Position numbers and translations under genes: made by a program. A DNA stretch of 64,000 nt, taken from the NCBI RefSeq assembly GCF_005166025.1, contig NZ_CP028923.1:3536001-3600000 (forward strand), in the 5' to 3' direction. Shown here piece after piece: positions 55,158-62,743 of this stretch. The stretch is from Mangrovivirga cuniculi (GTDB taxonomy: Bacteria > Bacteroidota > Bacteroidia > Cytophagales > Cyclobacteriaceae). Each line of letters opens with the position of its first letter. Positions within the stretch are counted from its first letter, which is position 1. The notes beneath the pieces were generated by a model that worked only from the letters and a program-made list of their open reading frames with translations, ran no database searches and was not told the origin of the DNA.

Positions 55158-55745
55158 TTGAAAGATTACGAGAATATATTAGGTAACATTAAACGATATG
55201 TCAATTTAAATAAAGATGACGAATCACAGTTTATTTCAATCGTACGAACAAGCAGGGTAAAGCGAAGACAATATATTGTCCAACCAAATTTTATTTGTTC
55301 CCATCAAACCTATGTGGTAAAAGGTGCTTTTCGCAGCTATTTTGTTAGCAACGAAGGGATCGATCATACTATTCAGTTTGCTATAGAAGACTGGTTTATC
55401 AGCGACTTTAATAGTTATATTAATCAGACACCAGCCTCTCTTTTTGTTGAGGCCTTAGAGGATTCTGTTGTTCACCAAATCTCTTATCAAGGTGTTGAAG
55501 CATTATGTGATCAAAATCCAAAATTTGAGCGATTTTTCAGATTAGTTGCCCAAAAGTCTTTTGCCTTTTCACAAAGACGGGTGCTTTCTAATTTGGGTAA
55601 ATCTGCCGAAGAACGCTATATTGAATTTTACAACCTTTATCCGGGTATTGTTCAACGTGTCCCCCAATATGCTTTGGCTTCCTACCTGGGTATGTCTGCT
55701 GAATTTCTAAGCAAAATAAGGAAGCGACTCGCTACAAAATCTTGA
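55158..55745 (+). CDS. Crp/Fnr-family transcriptional regulator
   Basis: 195 residues. It has a cNMP-binding-like barrel (QYIVQPNFICSHQTYVVKGA, VEALEDSVVHQISYQG) and a C-terminal HTH (VPQYALASYLGMSAEFLSKI). No ATG is available upstream in frame, so a TTG at 55158 is used. The stop overlaps a perfect 16-base palindrome (55741-55756). The next gene is a peroxiredoxin, suggesting redox-related control. Confidence 0.85.
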   Translation: MKDYENILGNIKRYVNLNKDDESQFISIVRTSRVKRRQYIVQPNFICSHQTYVVKGAFRSYFVSNEGIDHTIQFAIEDWFISDFNSYINQTPASLFVEALEDSVVHQISYQGVEALCDQNPKFERFFRLVAQKSFAFSQRRVLSNLGKSAEERYIEFYNLYPGIVQRVPQYALASYLGMSAEFLSKIRKRLATKS

Positions 55746-55756
55746 ACTAGTTCAAG
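55741..55756. promoter_or_regulatory. Perfect 16-bp palindrome, candidate operator
   Basis: CTTGAACTAGTTCAAG overlaps the Crp/Fnr stop codon and lies 89 bases before the peroxiredoxin ATG. Confidence 0.5.
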
Positions 55757-55788
55757 CAAATTTCCTAATTCAGTTCATTTTCCGTGGC

Positions 55789-55830
55789 AATTATGTCATG
55801 CAACTTTGTATTGTCGATTTTGACATAATT
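55789..55830. promoter_or_regulatory. Inverted repeat before peroxiredoxin gene
   Basis: AATTATGTCA (55789-55798) and TGACATAATT (55821-55830) are perfect 10-base arms 22 bases apart, ending 14 bases before the ATG at 55845. It could be a paired operator or a leader hairpin. Confidence 0.5.
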
Positions 55831-55844
55831 TAAATCACAGTAAA

Positions 55845-56507
55845 ATGATTACGAAAAAACAAGTTCCGTCCTATTCTGAAGGATTAGAAGAATTGCAAAA
55901 CAATTTAGGAAAAATGCTCCCCGCGGAAGCATTATGGGTTTTTGATAAAGATGCCAACGGGTTAAAAGCCAGGCATCAATCAATTTTAAAATTGAACATT
56001 GGAGATAAAGCTCCCGAATTCTATTTATCAAATGCTGTAGGCGAAACCGTTACATTAAAATCACTATTAAAACAAGGACGCGTTGTGCTTACTTTCTACC
56101 GTGGATCATGGTGCCCTTATTGCAATTTACAGCTCAACCAGTACCAGCAAATTTTAGAGGAAATAAATTCACTTGGAGCAAATCTCGTTGCTATTTCACC
56201 ACAAACCCCTGATGAGTCTTTAAATATAAAAGAAAAAAATGAACTGCAATTTGAGGTATTGAGTGACAATGTAAACATCGTTGCAAGGCAATTTACAACT
56301 GTTTTCAAAAATGGTGAAGGACCAATTGAAACGATGAAATCATTAGGTATTGATTTCAAAAGTCACTACGCAGACAATTCATTAGAAATACCAGTTCCGG
56401 CAGTATTTATTATAGAACAAGACGGGATTATATCTTTCGCAACAGCAATCGATGGAGATTATCGAAATCGAGTTGAACCTTCAGAAATTATTAATGCACT
56501 TTCATAA
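55845..56507 (+). CDS. Peroxiredoxin-like protein (AhpC/TSA)
   Basis: 220 residues. The core is VVLTFYRGSWCPYCNLQLNQ (peroxidatic Cys in a WCPYC, with a resolving-type second Cys) and NLVAISPQTPDESLNIKEKN. A ~45-residue N-terminal extension precedes the domain. It should reduce peroxides using thiol donors. The SDR gene starts 10 bases downstream, so the two are one operon. Confidence 0.88.
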   Translation: MITKKQVPSYSEGLEELQNNLGKMLPAEALWVFDKDANGLKARHQSILKLNIGDKAPEFYLSNAVGETVTLKSLLKQGRVVLTFYRGSWCPYCNLQLNQYQQILEEINSLGANLVAISPQTPDESLNIKEKNELQFEVLSDNVNIVARQFTTVFKNGEGPIETMKSLGIDFKSHYADNSLEIPVPAVFIIEQDGIISFATAIDGDYRNRVEPSEIINALS

Positions 56508-56516
56508 AATATATGT

Positions 56517-57350
56517 ATGAAAAGAAAAATATGGTTGATAACGGGAATTTCCAGCGGACTGGGTAAAGCACTTGCCCAATCCGTCATGGAATCTGGCGAT
56601 TTTGTGGTAGGTACATTTAGAAGACAGTCGCAAATAGATGAATTTAATAAAACTAAGAGTGACTATGGGTTCGCAGTAAGACTTGATATTACGGATGAAA
56701 TTCAAATTGATCAATGTATCGAAACCATTATATCCAAATTTGGATTTATTGATGTCTTAGTTAATAATGCGGGTTTTGGATTTATCGGAGCCATTGAGGA
56801 AGCGTCCATGAGAGAAGTCAGAGATGTTTTTGAAGCAAACTTTTTTGGGACGCTTAAATTAAAAAAAGCCGTTTTACCCATTATGAGAAAAAGAGGTAAA
56901 GGTCATATAGTTCAGATTTCCTCCCACGGTGGCATTAAAGCATTTGCTGGATTCGGCATCTACAACGCAAGTAAATTCGCCCTGGAAGGTTTTAGTGAGG
57001 CATTAGCTCAAGAGGTTGCTCCATTGGGTATTAAATTAACAATTGTGGAACCAGGTCCATTCAGGACTAATTTCGCTGGAAAAAGGCTTAAACAAGCAGA
57101 TAAAGTGATAAATGATTATTCTACAACAGCAGGAGCTTTCCGGGAAAAATTAAAAGTAGTAGATGGAAAACAGGAAGGTGATCCGGTAAAGGCCTCTAAG
57201 GCCATAATTAAATTAGTTGCTTCTGAAAACCCATCACTTCGCTTACCTCTCGGTAAGGTGGCATTGATGACTATTGGCATAAAGGTAGACAGTATTAAGT
57301 CTGATCTCGACAAAAACCGAGAAGTAGCTGAAAGCGTGGTTTATTTATAA
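56517..57350 (+). CDS. SDR-family oxidoreductase
   Basis: 277 residues. Classical SDR motifs are TGISSGLGKALAQSV (cofactor loop), NNAGFG, a catalytic Ser in VQISSHGG and YNASKFALEGFSE (YxxxK). The pattern matches NADP-dependent ketone/quinone-type reductases of the oxidoreductase subgroup. It is co-transcribed with the peroxiredoxin and followed by a strong terminator. Confidence 0.9.
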   Translation: MKRKIWLITGISSGLGKALAQSVMESGDFVVGTFRRQSQIDEFNKTKSDYGFAVRLDITDEIQIDQCIETIISKFGFIDVLVNNAGFGFIGAIEEASMREVRDVFEANFFGTLKLKKAVLPIMRKRGKGHIVQISSHGGIKAFAGFGIYNASKFALEGFSEALAQEVAPLGIKLTIVEPGPFRTNFAGKRLKQADKVINDYSTTAGAFREKLKVVDGKQEGDPVKASKAIIKLVASENPSLRLPLGKVALMTIGIKVDSIKSDLDKNREVAESVVYL

Positions 57351-57383
57351 TTAAATAGATATCCTTCTTCCATACACCCTCCT

Positions 57384-57421
57384 ATCCGAAGTTAAGCAAT
57401 CGCGTAACTTCGGATTTTTTG
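57384..57421 (+). terminator. Rho-independent terminator
   Basis: ATCCGAAGTTA pairs perfectly with TAACTTCGGAT (11 bp), followed by TTTTTT. It lies 33 bases after the SDR stop. Confidence 0.93.
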
Positions 57422-57592
57422 TTATTTGCAAAGCTCAAATTCCATTGGTGCATTGCTTTTTCAATTAAAACGGGTACGCTATTACAACTATTTTGCCCAA
57501 TCATTCTTAATTTCTTAACACCAAATTTTTTCAGCATTTGGCATTATCTTTACGTATTAATATTTAATTTTTTAAACTTCGTTAGTAGCAGT

Positions 57593-58488
57593 ATGGCTTA
57601 TTTTATTTTTTCGTCGTTCTTATCCTCTTAATTTTTTACACTTACAATCAATTCACAAAAAATAAAGAGAGAAAGAAGATCGTAACCACCTTCCCATCAG
57701 ACCGGCGGATTCTCTTAATCAAGCATGTTACTTTCTATAACTCCTTATCAGAAGGAGAAAAAGATCGTTTCGAGAACAAAATCCTTGAGTTTTTAAATGA
57801 AACCCGAATTACCGGAATAAAAACATCGGTCGAGCCCTTAGACGAAATACTAATCGCTTCCAGCGCCATTATTCCCATATTTCAGTTCCCGGATTGGCAA
57901 TACACAACCCTCAACGAAGTTTTATTATATCCCTCCCACTTCAATCACCAGTTTGAAACCAGTGGCGAAGGAAGAAGAATTCTCGGGATGGTAGGCAGTG
58001 GTTATATGGAAGGAAAGATGGTCCTTTCAAAAGAGGCACTGAGGCATGGTTTTCAAAATGAAACCGATAAGAAAAATACGGCAATTCATGAATTTATTCA
58101 CCTGATAGATAAAGCTGATGGGGTGATAGATGGGGTGCCTAACATAATATTTGAAAAACAATATATTATCCCCTGGCTTGATCTAATCAACAAAAAAATT
58201 GAAAAAATATATAATGGCGATTCTGATATCAACCCCTATGGTGGAACCAACAAAGCCGAGTTCTTTTCAGTTATTTGTGAATATTTCTTCGAGCGACCAA
58301 AGCTATTAGAAAGCAAGCATCCACAACTATATAGTTTACTGGAAAGGATATTCAAACATGATATGACATCAAGAAACCTGGATCAAAGCAAGGTAGAGAT
58401 TGGGAGGAACAGTCCCTGCCCGTGCAATAGCGGTAAGAAATTCAAAAAATGCTGTGGTCGGGTTCATTACAATCAGGTGATCGGTTAA
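57593..58488 (+). pseudogene. MtfA-like zinc peptidase with SEC-C motif, 1-nt frameshift near start
   Basis: The ATG at 57593 starts MAYFIF. One T missing from the T6 run at ~57608-57613 would join it to [15 protein letters not shown] (anchor), then [20 protein letters not shown] and [20 protein letters not shown], all open to 58488. The peptidase site is [10 protein letters not shown] (HExxH). The C terminus is a SEC-C zinc knuckle, [20 protein letters not shown]. MtfA peptidases are M90-type zinc peptidases. As written, only an internal start at 57988 remains in frame. The single homopolymer base makes a sequence error plausible. Confidence 0.85.
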
Positions 58489-58498
58489 GAGTAAAATT

Positions 58499-58540
58499 TA
58501 ATGGTTAAACGCAATATTAATTGCGTGCTATTATATTCTG
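58499..58540. repeat. ~42-bp direct repeat, copy 1
   Basis: AATGGTTAAACGCAATATTA then ATTGCGTGCTATTATATTCT. It contains a CGCAAT-ATTA-ATTGCG hairpin. Copy 2 is at 58586-58627. Confidence 0.7.
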
Positions 58541-58585
58541 CCCTTCACATCAAAAGTGTCTTGTCAGGGGACAAGCCACGGGGGT

Positions 58586-58627
58586 AATGGTTAAACCCAA
58601 TAATAATTGTGTGCTATTATATTCTTC
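58586..58627. repeat. ~42-bp direct repeat, copy 2
   Basis: Second copy of the unit at 58499-58540, with four or five differences and a weaker hairpin (CAAT-AATA-ATTG). Confidence 0.7.
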
Positions 58628-58660
58628 TAAAATTTAAGCCTTCCTTACCCGGTAGTAAAC

Positions 58661-58693
58661 GGTTACAAACATTTACCAATATGTATAAATAAG
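58661..58693 (+). promoter_or_regulatory. 33-bp promoter-like module, copy 2 (cassette leader)
   Basis: GGTTACAAAC, ATTTACCAAT, ATGTATAAATAAG. It is 122 bases before the insertion point of this cassette locus, against 118 in the third leader. It may act as the cassette promoter. Confidence 0.6.
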
Positions 58694-58711
58694 AGAAAAA
58701 TTCTATTCTGT

Positions 58712-58732
58712 GCTGCAAGCAGCTTTTTTTTT
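58712..58732 (+). terminator. Terminator-like hairpin in cassette leader 2
   Basis: GCTGC-AA-GCAGC followed by nine T. It lies 19 bases after the promoter-like module. The third leader has AGCTG-GAAA-CAGCT plus ATTTTT at the same place, so it may be an attenuator. Confidence 0.65.
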
Positions 58733-58780
58733 AACATTTAAAGGAATTTATTAACAACCAATACAATGATGGTTATATAA

Positions 58781-58850
58781 GGAATAAGCGCCATAGAGTG
58801 GCGCATAGCCAATCGGTAAAAATGCATTAAAACGCATTTTACACTCAACG
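58781..58850 (+). other. attI-like recombination site, leader copy 2, with remnant hairpin
   Basis: GGAATAAG, a stem-loop at 58788-58804 (GCGCCA...TGGCGC), CATAGCCAATCG, then a 35-bp remnant with a GTAAAAATGC / GCATTTTAC hairpin, then CAACG|TTGTACACA. The first six parts match leader 3. The remnant looks like what is left of an earlier attC. Confidence 0.65.
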
Positions 58851-58907
58851 TTGTACACAAGCAAGAGCTACTAAGACCATATGAAATATTTTTCGTATTA
58901 TTATAGT

Positions 58908-59141
58908 ATGAATACTAGAGAGAAACTTTTAGAACGGATTCAGCATATTAAGGATGAAAAAATTCTCGAAGAGATGCTTGAAATGATTGAACTTGAAATG
59001 AATCTATCAACAGATATTATTGAGCTTAATACTGAACAAAAAGAGGCGATTGATCAAGGTCTAAAGGATATTGATGAAGGTAAATCAATGAATCAAACAG
59101 ATGTTGATAATTTTCTCAAAGAATGGTTAAATACGAAGTAA
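58908..59141 (+). CDS. Antitoxin-like protein of a ParE pair (cassette)
   Basis: 77 residues from the ATG at 58908; a start at 58881 would add nine residues. It is highly acidic and helical (MNTREKLLERIQHIKDEKIL, NTEQKEAIDQGLKDIDEG). The DQGLKDIDEGK tail is typical of antitoxins partnered with ParE/RelE toxins. It overlaps the toxin gene by 19 bases. Confidence 0.75.
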   Translation: MNTREKLLERIQHIKDEKILEEMLEMIELEMNLSTDIIELNTEQKEAIDQGLKDIDEGKSMNQTDVDNFLKEWLNTK

Positions 59142-59419
59142 TTTGGTCCAAAAGTGCGGTTAAAGATAAGTTTGGCATTTTAGAATATTGGTTCAAAAGA
59201 AACAAATCGAAAACATACAGTATCAGATTAAACAATTTATTTAACCAGACTATCAAATTAATATCAACTAACCCTGAATCTGGAAAAAAATCAGATTATA
59301 AGAATATTCGAATAAAAATAGTTAGGCATTATTTGATTTTTTACCTGATTAAATCAAACCGAATAGAAATAATCAGAATTTGGGATTCTAGAAGAGATTT
59401 CAAAAATTTAAAAATATAG
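59123..59419 (+). CDS. RelE/ParE-family toxin (cassette)
   Basis: 98 residues. VIWSKSAVKDKFGILEYWFK, NLFNQTIKLISTNPESGKKS and KIVRHYLIFYLIKSNRIEII then RIWDSRRDFKNL are standard ParE/RelE text. ParE toxins poison gyrase and RelE toxins cleave mRNA; the family cannot be narrowed here. It forms one cassette (58851-59488) with its antitoxin. Confidence 0.88.
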   Translation: MVKYEVIWSKSAVKDKFGILEYWFKRNKSKTYSIRLNNLFNQTIKLISTNPESGKKSDYKNIRIKIVRHYLIFYLIKSNRIEIIRIWDSRRDFKNLKI

Positions 59420-59421
59420 CC

Positions 59422-59498
59422 TGTGTACAACACGGCCTAACCGTGATACCCCACCCCGAGGGATGTGGTTCGACGCTTAGCCTGAACGTTATACGCAA
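59422..59498 (+). other. attC-like site f (end of ParE cassette)
   Basis: The left arm TGTGTACAAC (59422-59431) is the exact reverse complement of the cassette start GTTGTACACA (58850-58859). The inner stem is ACGGCCTAACCGT against ACGCTTAGCCTG with an extrahelical C. The right end is GAACG|TTATACGC with exchange at 59488/59489. Confidence 0.78.
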
Positions 59499-59518
59499 GC
59501 TAAAAAAAGGAAGAGCAT

Positions 59519-60199
59519 ATGAAGGCAGCTGATTTTATAAAGCAATTAAAGGAAAGTGCCAATGAACGTCCGAAAAAGGAGACGTTAAAATTTTTCAAGG
59601 ATGATGATGGGGAGACCGATGCATTGGAACTCCAATTTGGTACTGTGTTCAAATTAGCCAAGGAATTCAGTGATATGTCACTGTCAGAAATAAATAAGTT
59701 ACTTGACAGCAAGTACTAAGAAATCAGAATGGGGGCTGTAAGCATAATGGACTTTCAAGCTAAAAAGAAATCAACTTCCGAAGAAAGAAGAAAAGAGTTA
59801 TATGACCTTTACCTAAACCGCCATAATCGATTAAATAATTGGGATTTTGTAGACAGAGGGGCATACAATATTATCGGGGAATATCTTATTGATAAACCAA
59901 AAGACATACTCTATGAATTAGCAAAATTAAAAAATCCCTGGGAACGAAGGACAGCTATCGTTTCAACCTATGCTTTCATTAAGAAAGGAAGAGTAGATGA
60001 AACTTTTAATATCGCAGAAATATTGGTGGATGATGATCATGAGTTGATTAACAAGGCTGTAGGAAGTTGGATAAGAGAAGCGGGTAAAAAAGACGAAAAG
60101 AAACTAAAAGCATTTTTGGACAAATACGCTGAAAGTATGCCAAGAGTAACTCTACGATATGCGATTGAAAAGTTTGATAAGCCAACAAAAAACCACTAG
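59519..60199 (+). pseudogene. AlkD-like DNA alkylation repair protein, in-frame stop (cassette)
   Basis: The first segment (MKAADFIKQLKESANERPKK ... EINKLLDSKY) ends at a TAA at 59717-59719. The same frame resumes with EIRMGAVSIMDFQAKKKS and the AlkD HEAT-repeat core: NNWDFVDRGAYNIIGEYLID, NPWERRTAIVSTYAFIKKGR, and LRYAIEKFDKP near the end. A CAA to TAA change would explain it. Reinitiation at the ATG 59729 would give 156 residues. AlkD removes bulky alkylated bases. Confidence 0.82.
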
Positions 60200-60385
60200 C
60201 TCAATATAGGAAAATAAAAAACCTGTGAACCTCAATATTTGCACTTAATATTGCATGGTGGGTTATATTAGTACAATAGTTGTGCCTCGGGAGCAAGATA
60301 GAATAATAACTCATTTTGTGAGCCATCCTAACTATACAATAAATTAGATACTTTTTTAAGCTCAACGTTGTAAGCATACTTAATA
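60200..60385. other. Degenerate cassette end
   Basis: Ends with AAGCTCAACG|TTGTAAGCATAC, the same right-hand end as other attC-like sites. The left arm expected for the alkD cassette (GCGTATAAC) is absent. Probably a decayed or hybrid attC site marking the end of this small array. Confidence 0.45.
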
Positions 60386-60805
60386 TCACGCCCGAACGAA
60401 ATTATAAACACCTTTCCCTTCTGCTACCAATTGTCCCTTCTGGAAAGCCTGCATGTTCGCTACCATAATTCTGGATCCAAGACGCACTAAATTACCTTCA
60501 ACAACGACATCGTATGCTTCTGCACCTCGCAGATAATCAATACGAAGATCAATGGTAGCCAGTTTATCCTTTTTAGAAGTAAAATTTGCAATTCCGATCA
60601 TTCCTCCTACCGAATCCATTATAAGGCCGATAATACCACCATGCCATCTGCTTTTACGGATATCGCCTACAAATTCTTCACTATAAGGTACTGAAACCCG
60701 AACAAAGTCGAGTTCCAGTTTTTCTACTTTTAGCCCTAAAAACCGGTGAATGGGAATCTCTTCCTCTGCAGCCCTGATAATATATTCTCGTATTTTATCT
60801 TCCAT
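60386..60805 (-). CDS. PaaI/YiiD-type hotdog thioesterase
   Basis: 139 residues. It has a hotdog fold with HRFLGLKVEKLELDFVRVSV, the active-site helix WHGGIIGLIMDSVGGMIGIA and TIDLRIDYLRGAE. It hydrolyses acyl-CoA or aromatic acyl-thioesters. It is the last gene of a three-gene minus-strand operon, starting at the base after the peroxiredoxin stop. Confidence 0.88.
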   Translation of the reverse strand: MEDKIREYIIRAAEEEIPIHRFLGLKVEKLELDFVRVSVPYSEEFVGDIRKSRWHGGIIGLIMDSVGGMIGIANFTSKKDKLATIDLRIDYLRGAEAYDVVVEGNLVRLGSRIMVANMQAFQKGQLVAEGKGVYNFVRA

Positions 60806-61327
60806 TTAGTATGCCATTTCTCCCCGTGCCGGGTAGTCATTATTAATAATATAGTTTACCGACTTAACGAATGTTGGCAGGTAAGGTCTTCCCCATGGAT
60901 TACTATTCAATGCCGAATAGTAAATCTCATTTTTAGAATCTATGAGAAATAACCCCGGTTCGCTGAATATCTCTGGTTCTCCATCTTTAACTCCTTTACT
61001 GAGGTAAAGACTCCAGGCTTTAGCCGTTTCTTTGTCAAGATTATAACCAATATCAAGTTGGTCGATCTCCCATTTTTGTTTTGAAAGCCTGGCTCGTTTT
61101 TCAGAATCCATGCTTACTGCGACAATATTCACACCCTGTTCGTTGAACTCTGGCTTTAATTTCTGAAGTTCTTCCAGGTATTTTTTACAAATAGGGCAAT
61201 GCAATCCCCTGTAAAATATCACTAATGTGAAATTCTCAGGTTGTTGCGCCTTTAAGTCCCATGGAGATCCATTTATTAAAGGAAATTTCAGTTCAGGTGC
61301 TTTATGCTTTGGAGTGGGTTTATTCAT
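60806..61327 (-). CDS. Peroxiredoxin-like protein (AhpC/TSA)
   Basis: 173 residues. The N-terminal LINGSPWDLKAQQPENFTLV leads into VIFYRGLHCPICKKYLEELQ with a CPIC active site, then NIVAVSMDSEKRAR. It reduces peroxides and is the middle gene of the operon, four bases after the oxidoreductase. Confidence 0.88.
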   Translation of the reverse strand: MNKPTPKHKAPELKFPLINGSPWDLKAQQPENFTLVIFYRGLHCPICKKYLEELQKLKPEFNEQGVNIVAVSMDSEKRARLSKQKWEIDQLDIGYNLDKETAKAWSLYLSKGVKDGEPEIFSEPGLFLIDSKNEIYYSALNSNPWGRPYLPTFVKSVNYIINNDYPARGEMAY

Positions 61328-61331
61328 AATT

Positions 61332-61919
61332 CTAATTTTTAAAGTGTTCGTTTAAATGCGCATCAAATCTTTTAAAGTCCTCTTCAACCTCAGGGTTTTT
61401 CATCACGTCATAAGCCATAAAAGTAGGTAACGGTTCCAACCCGAACCATTTAAAGTTTAAATGCATAGGTCTCAAAAGCTCATCCTCACTGATACCCTCA
61501 AAAAACTTCTCATTCGGATTATTAAAAGCCTCTTTTGGGGCATTAGCTGTTACAGACATCATATATTTCCCTTTCAATTTACCACCAAGACCGTAATTTG
61601 CCTTGGGATTTTCACTCGATCTACCGTCACCGTCAGACATCTCTCCCATCATTCCCATTGAGAAAACGTGATCGATATATTTTTTGAAAGACCAGCTTAC
61701 TCCCATCCAGTTAAGAGGCGTTTGAAAGAAAACGAGATCAGCCCATTGCCATTTTTCAATTTCCTCTTCTACATTAAAGTCTTCCTCTGTATGAATGTTT
61801 TTTACATTATATCCGCCCTGACTAAAGAAATCCGTCGCCTTTTGAACCAGGGTTTTATTTAATTTCCCTTCCGAAAACGAATATTCCTGATGTCCATTGA
61901 TGATTAATACGTTTTTCAT
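61332..61919 (-). CDS. Flavodoxin-fold NAD(P)H oxidoreductase (MdaB/NQO-like)
   Basis: 195 residues. MKNVLIINGHQEYSFSEGKL is the FMN phosphate-binding start. ADLVFFQTPLNWMGVSWSFK and KYIDHVFSMGMMGE are the quinone-reductase signature, and GKLKGKYMMSVTANAPKEAF follows. It carries out two-electron reduction of quinones and is first in the operon, divergent from an HxlR regulator, the usual arrangement for quinone/aldehyde-stress genes. Confidence 0.9.
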   Translation of the reverse strand: MKNVLIINGHQEYSFSEGKLNKTLVQKATDFFSQGGYNVKNIHTEEDFNVEEEIEKWQWADLVFFQTPLNWMGVSWSFKKYIDHVFSMGMMGEMSDGDGRSSENPKANYGLGGKLKGKYMMSVTANAPKEAFNNPNEKFFEGISEDELLRPMHLNFKWFGLEPLPTFMAYDVMKNPEVEEDFKRFDAHLNEHFKN

Positions 61920-62023
61920 AATAATTTTATTTATATTTGTTTCACAAAGAAACTTTTAATAGTTTATTTATGAAACCATTTAACTTAAATACTTAAAAAA
62001 TAGTGGTAACCAAAATGTAACTT

Positions 62024-62383
62024 ATGGGAAGAAAGGTCATTGAAAATCCGAATTTATGTTCATTGGTGCATGCTATGAATATTTTAGGGGGCAAGTGGAA
62101 ACCCATCATTATCTATCTTTTAGCAAATGGCGAAATGCGTTTTGGCAAACTGTTGATGCACACACCAACCATTTCAAAAAAGGTTTTAACAGAACAACTG
62201 AAGGAGTTAGAAGAAGATGGACTTATCATCCGAAAGCGTTTTTCGGAAATACCACCCAGGGTAGAGTATTCATTATCAGAAAAAGGTAATGGATTACTTC
62301 CAGTACTAAAAGCTTTAAGTGATTGGACATTTGAATCCTATAGTGATATTAATTTTGAGGAATGTAAAATAGTTACCTTGTAA
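62024..62383 (+). CDS. HxlR-family transcriptional regulator
   Basis: 119 residues with the HxlR signature: NILGGKWKPIIIYLLANGEM, FGKLLMHTPTISKKVLTEQL, RVEYSLSEKGNGLLPVL. The single Cys near the N terminus (NPNLCSLVHAM) is the redox-sensing Cys typical of the YodB/HypR type. It probably represses the divergent oxidoreductase operon from the 104-bp gap. Confidence 0.9.
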   Translation: MGRKVIENPNLCSLVHAMNILGGKWKPIIIYLLANGEMRFGKLLMHTPTISKKVLTEQLKELEEDGLIIRKRFSEIPPRVEYSLSEKGNGLLPVLKALSDWTFESYSDINFEECKIVTL

Positions 62384-62479
62384 TTATCAAAGCGTAAAAA
62401 TATATTGAAAAGAAAACTACTCTTCCGAACAAAAGATTGACCTTGTGCTCATGTTTGGCTTAAAAGTCTGGAATATACA

Positions 62480-62688
62480 CGTTAGTAAACGTTTGTAGCC
62501 GTTTACTAAAAATTAAACGTTTACATTTGGTTACATACGTTTACAAACGAGTATAAATAAGAAAATATTTGATTTTGAGCTGGAAACAGCTATTTTTAGA
62601 TTTTAAAGGAATTTTCAACAACTAAAACAACGATAGTTATATAAGGAATAAGAGCCACGGAGTGGCTCATAGCCAATCGTTGTGCTTC
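62480..62688 (+). other. Cassette leader copy 3 with attI-like site
   Basis: It starts with a run of GTTTAC-type repeats (62480-62550), then the 33-bp promoter-like module (62529-62561), a terminator-like hairpin (62578-62597), TTTTAAAGGAATTTT, the perfect stem-loop GAGCCAC-GGA-GTGGCTC (62652-62668) and CATAGCCAATCG|TTGTGCTTC with exchange at 62679/62680. Order and spacing match the leader at 58.66-58.82 kb. Confidence 0.65.
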
Positions 62689-62743
62689 ATGCGAAAAAGA
62701 GAAAACGAAATGTTTGCCAATAAAGAAATAGAAAGCCAACCGC

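Noticed and set aside
57419-57631. 70-residue frame before the MtfA peptidase
   Set aside because: Its 3' part is the true start region of the peptidase read before a one-base frameshift; the rest overlaps the upstream terminator and non-coding DNA.
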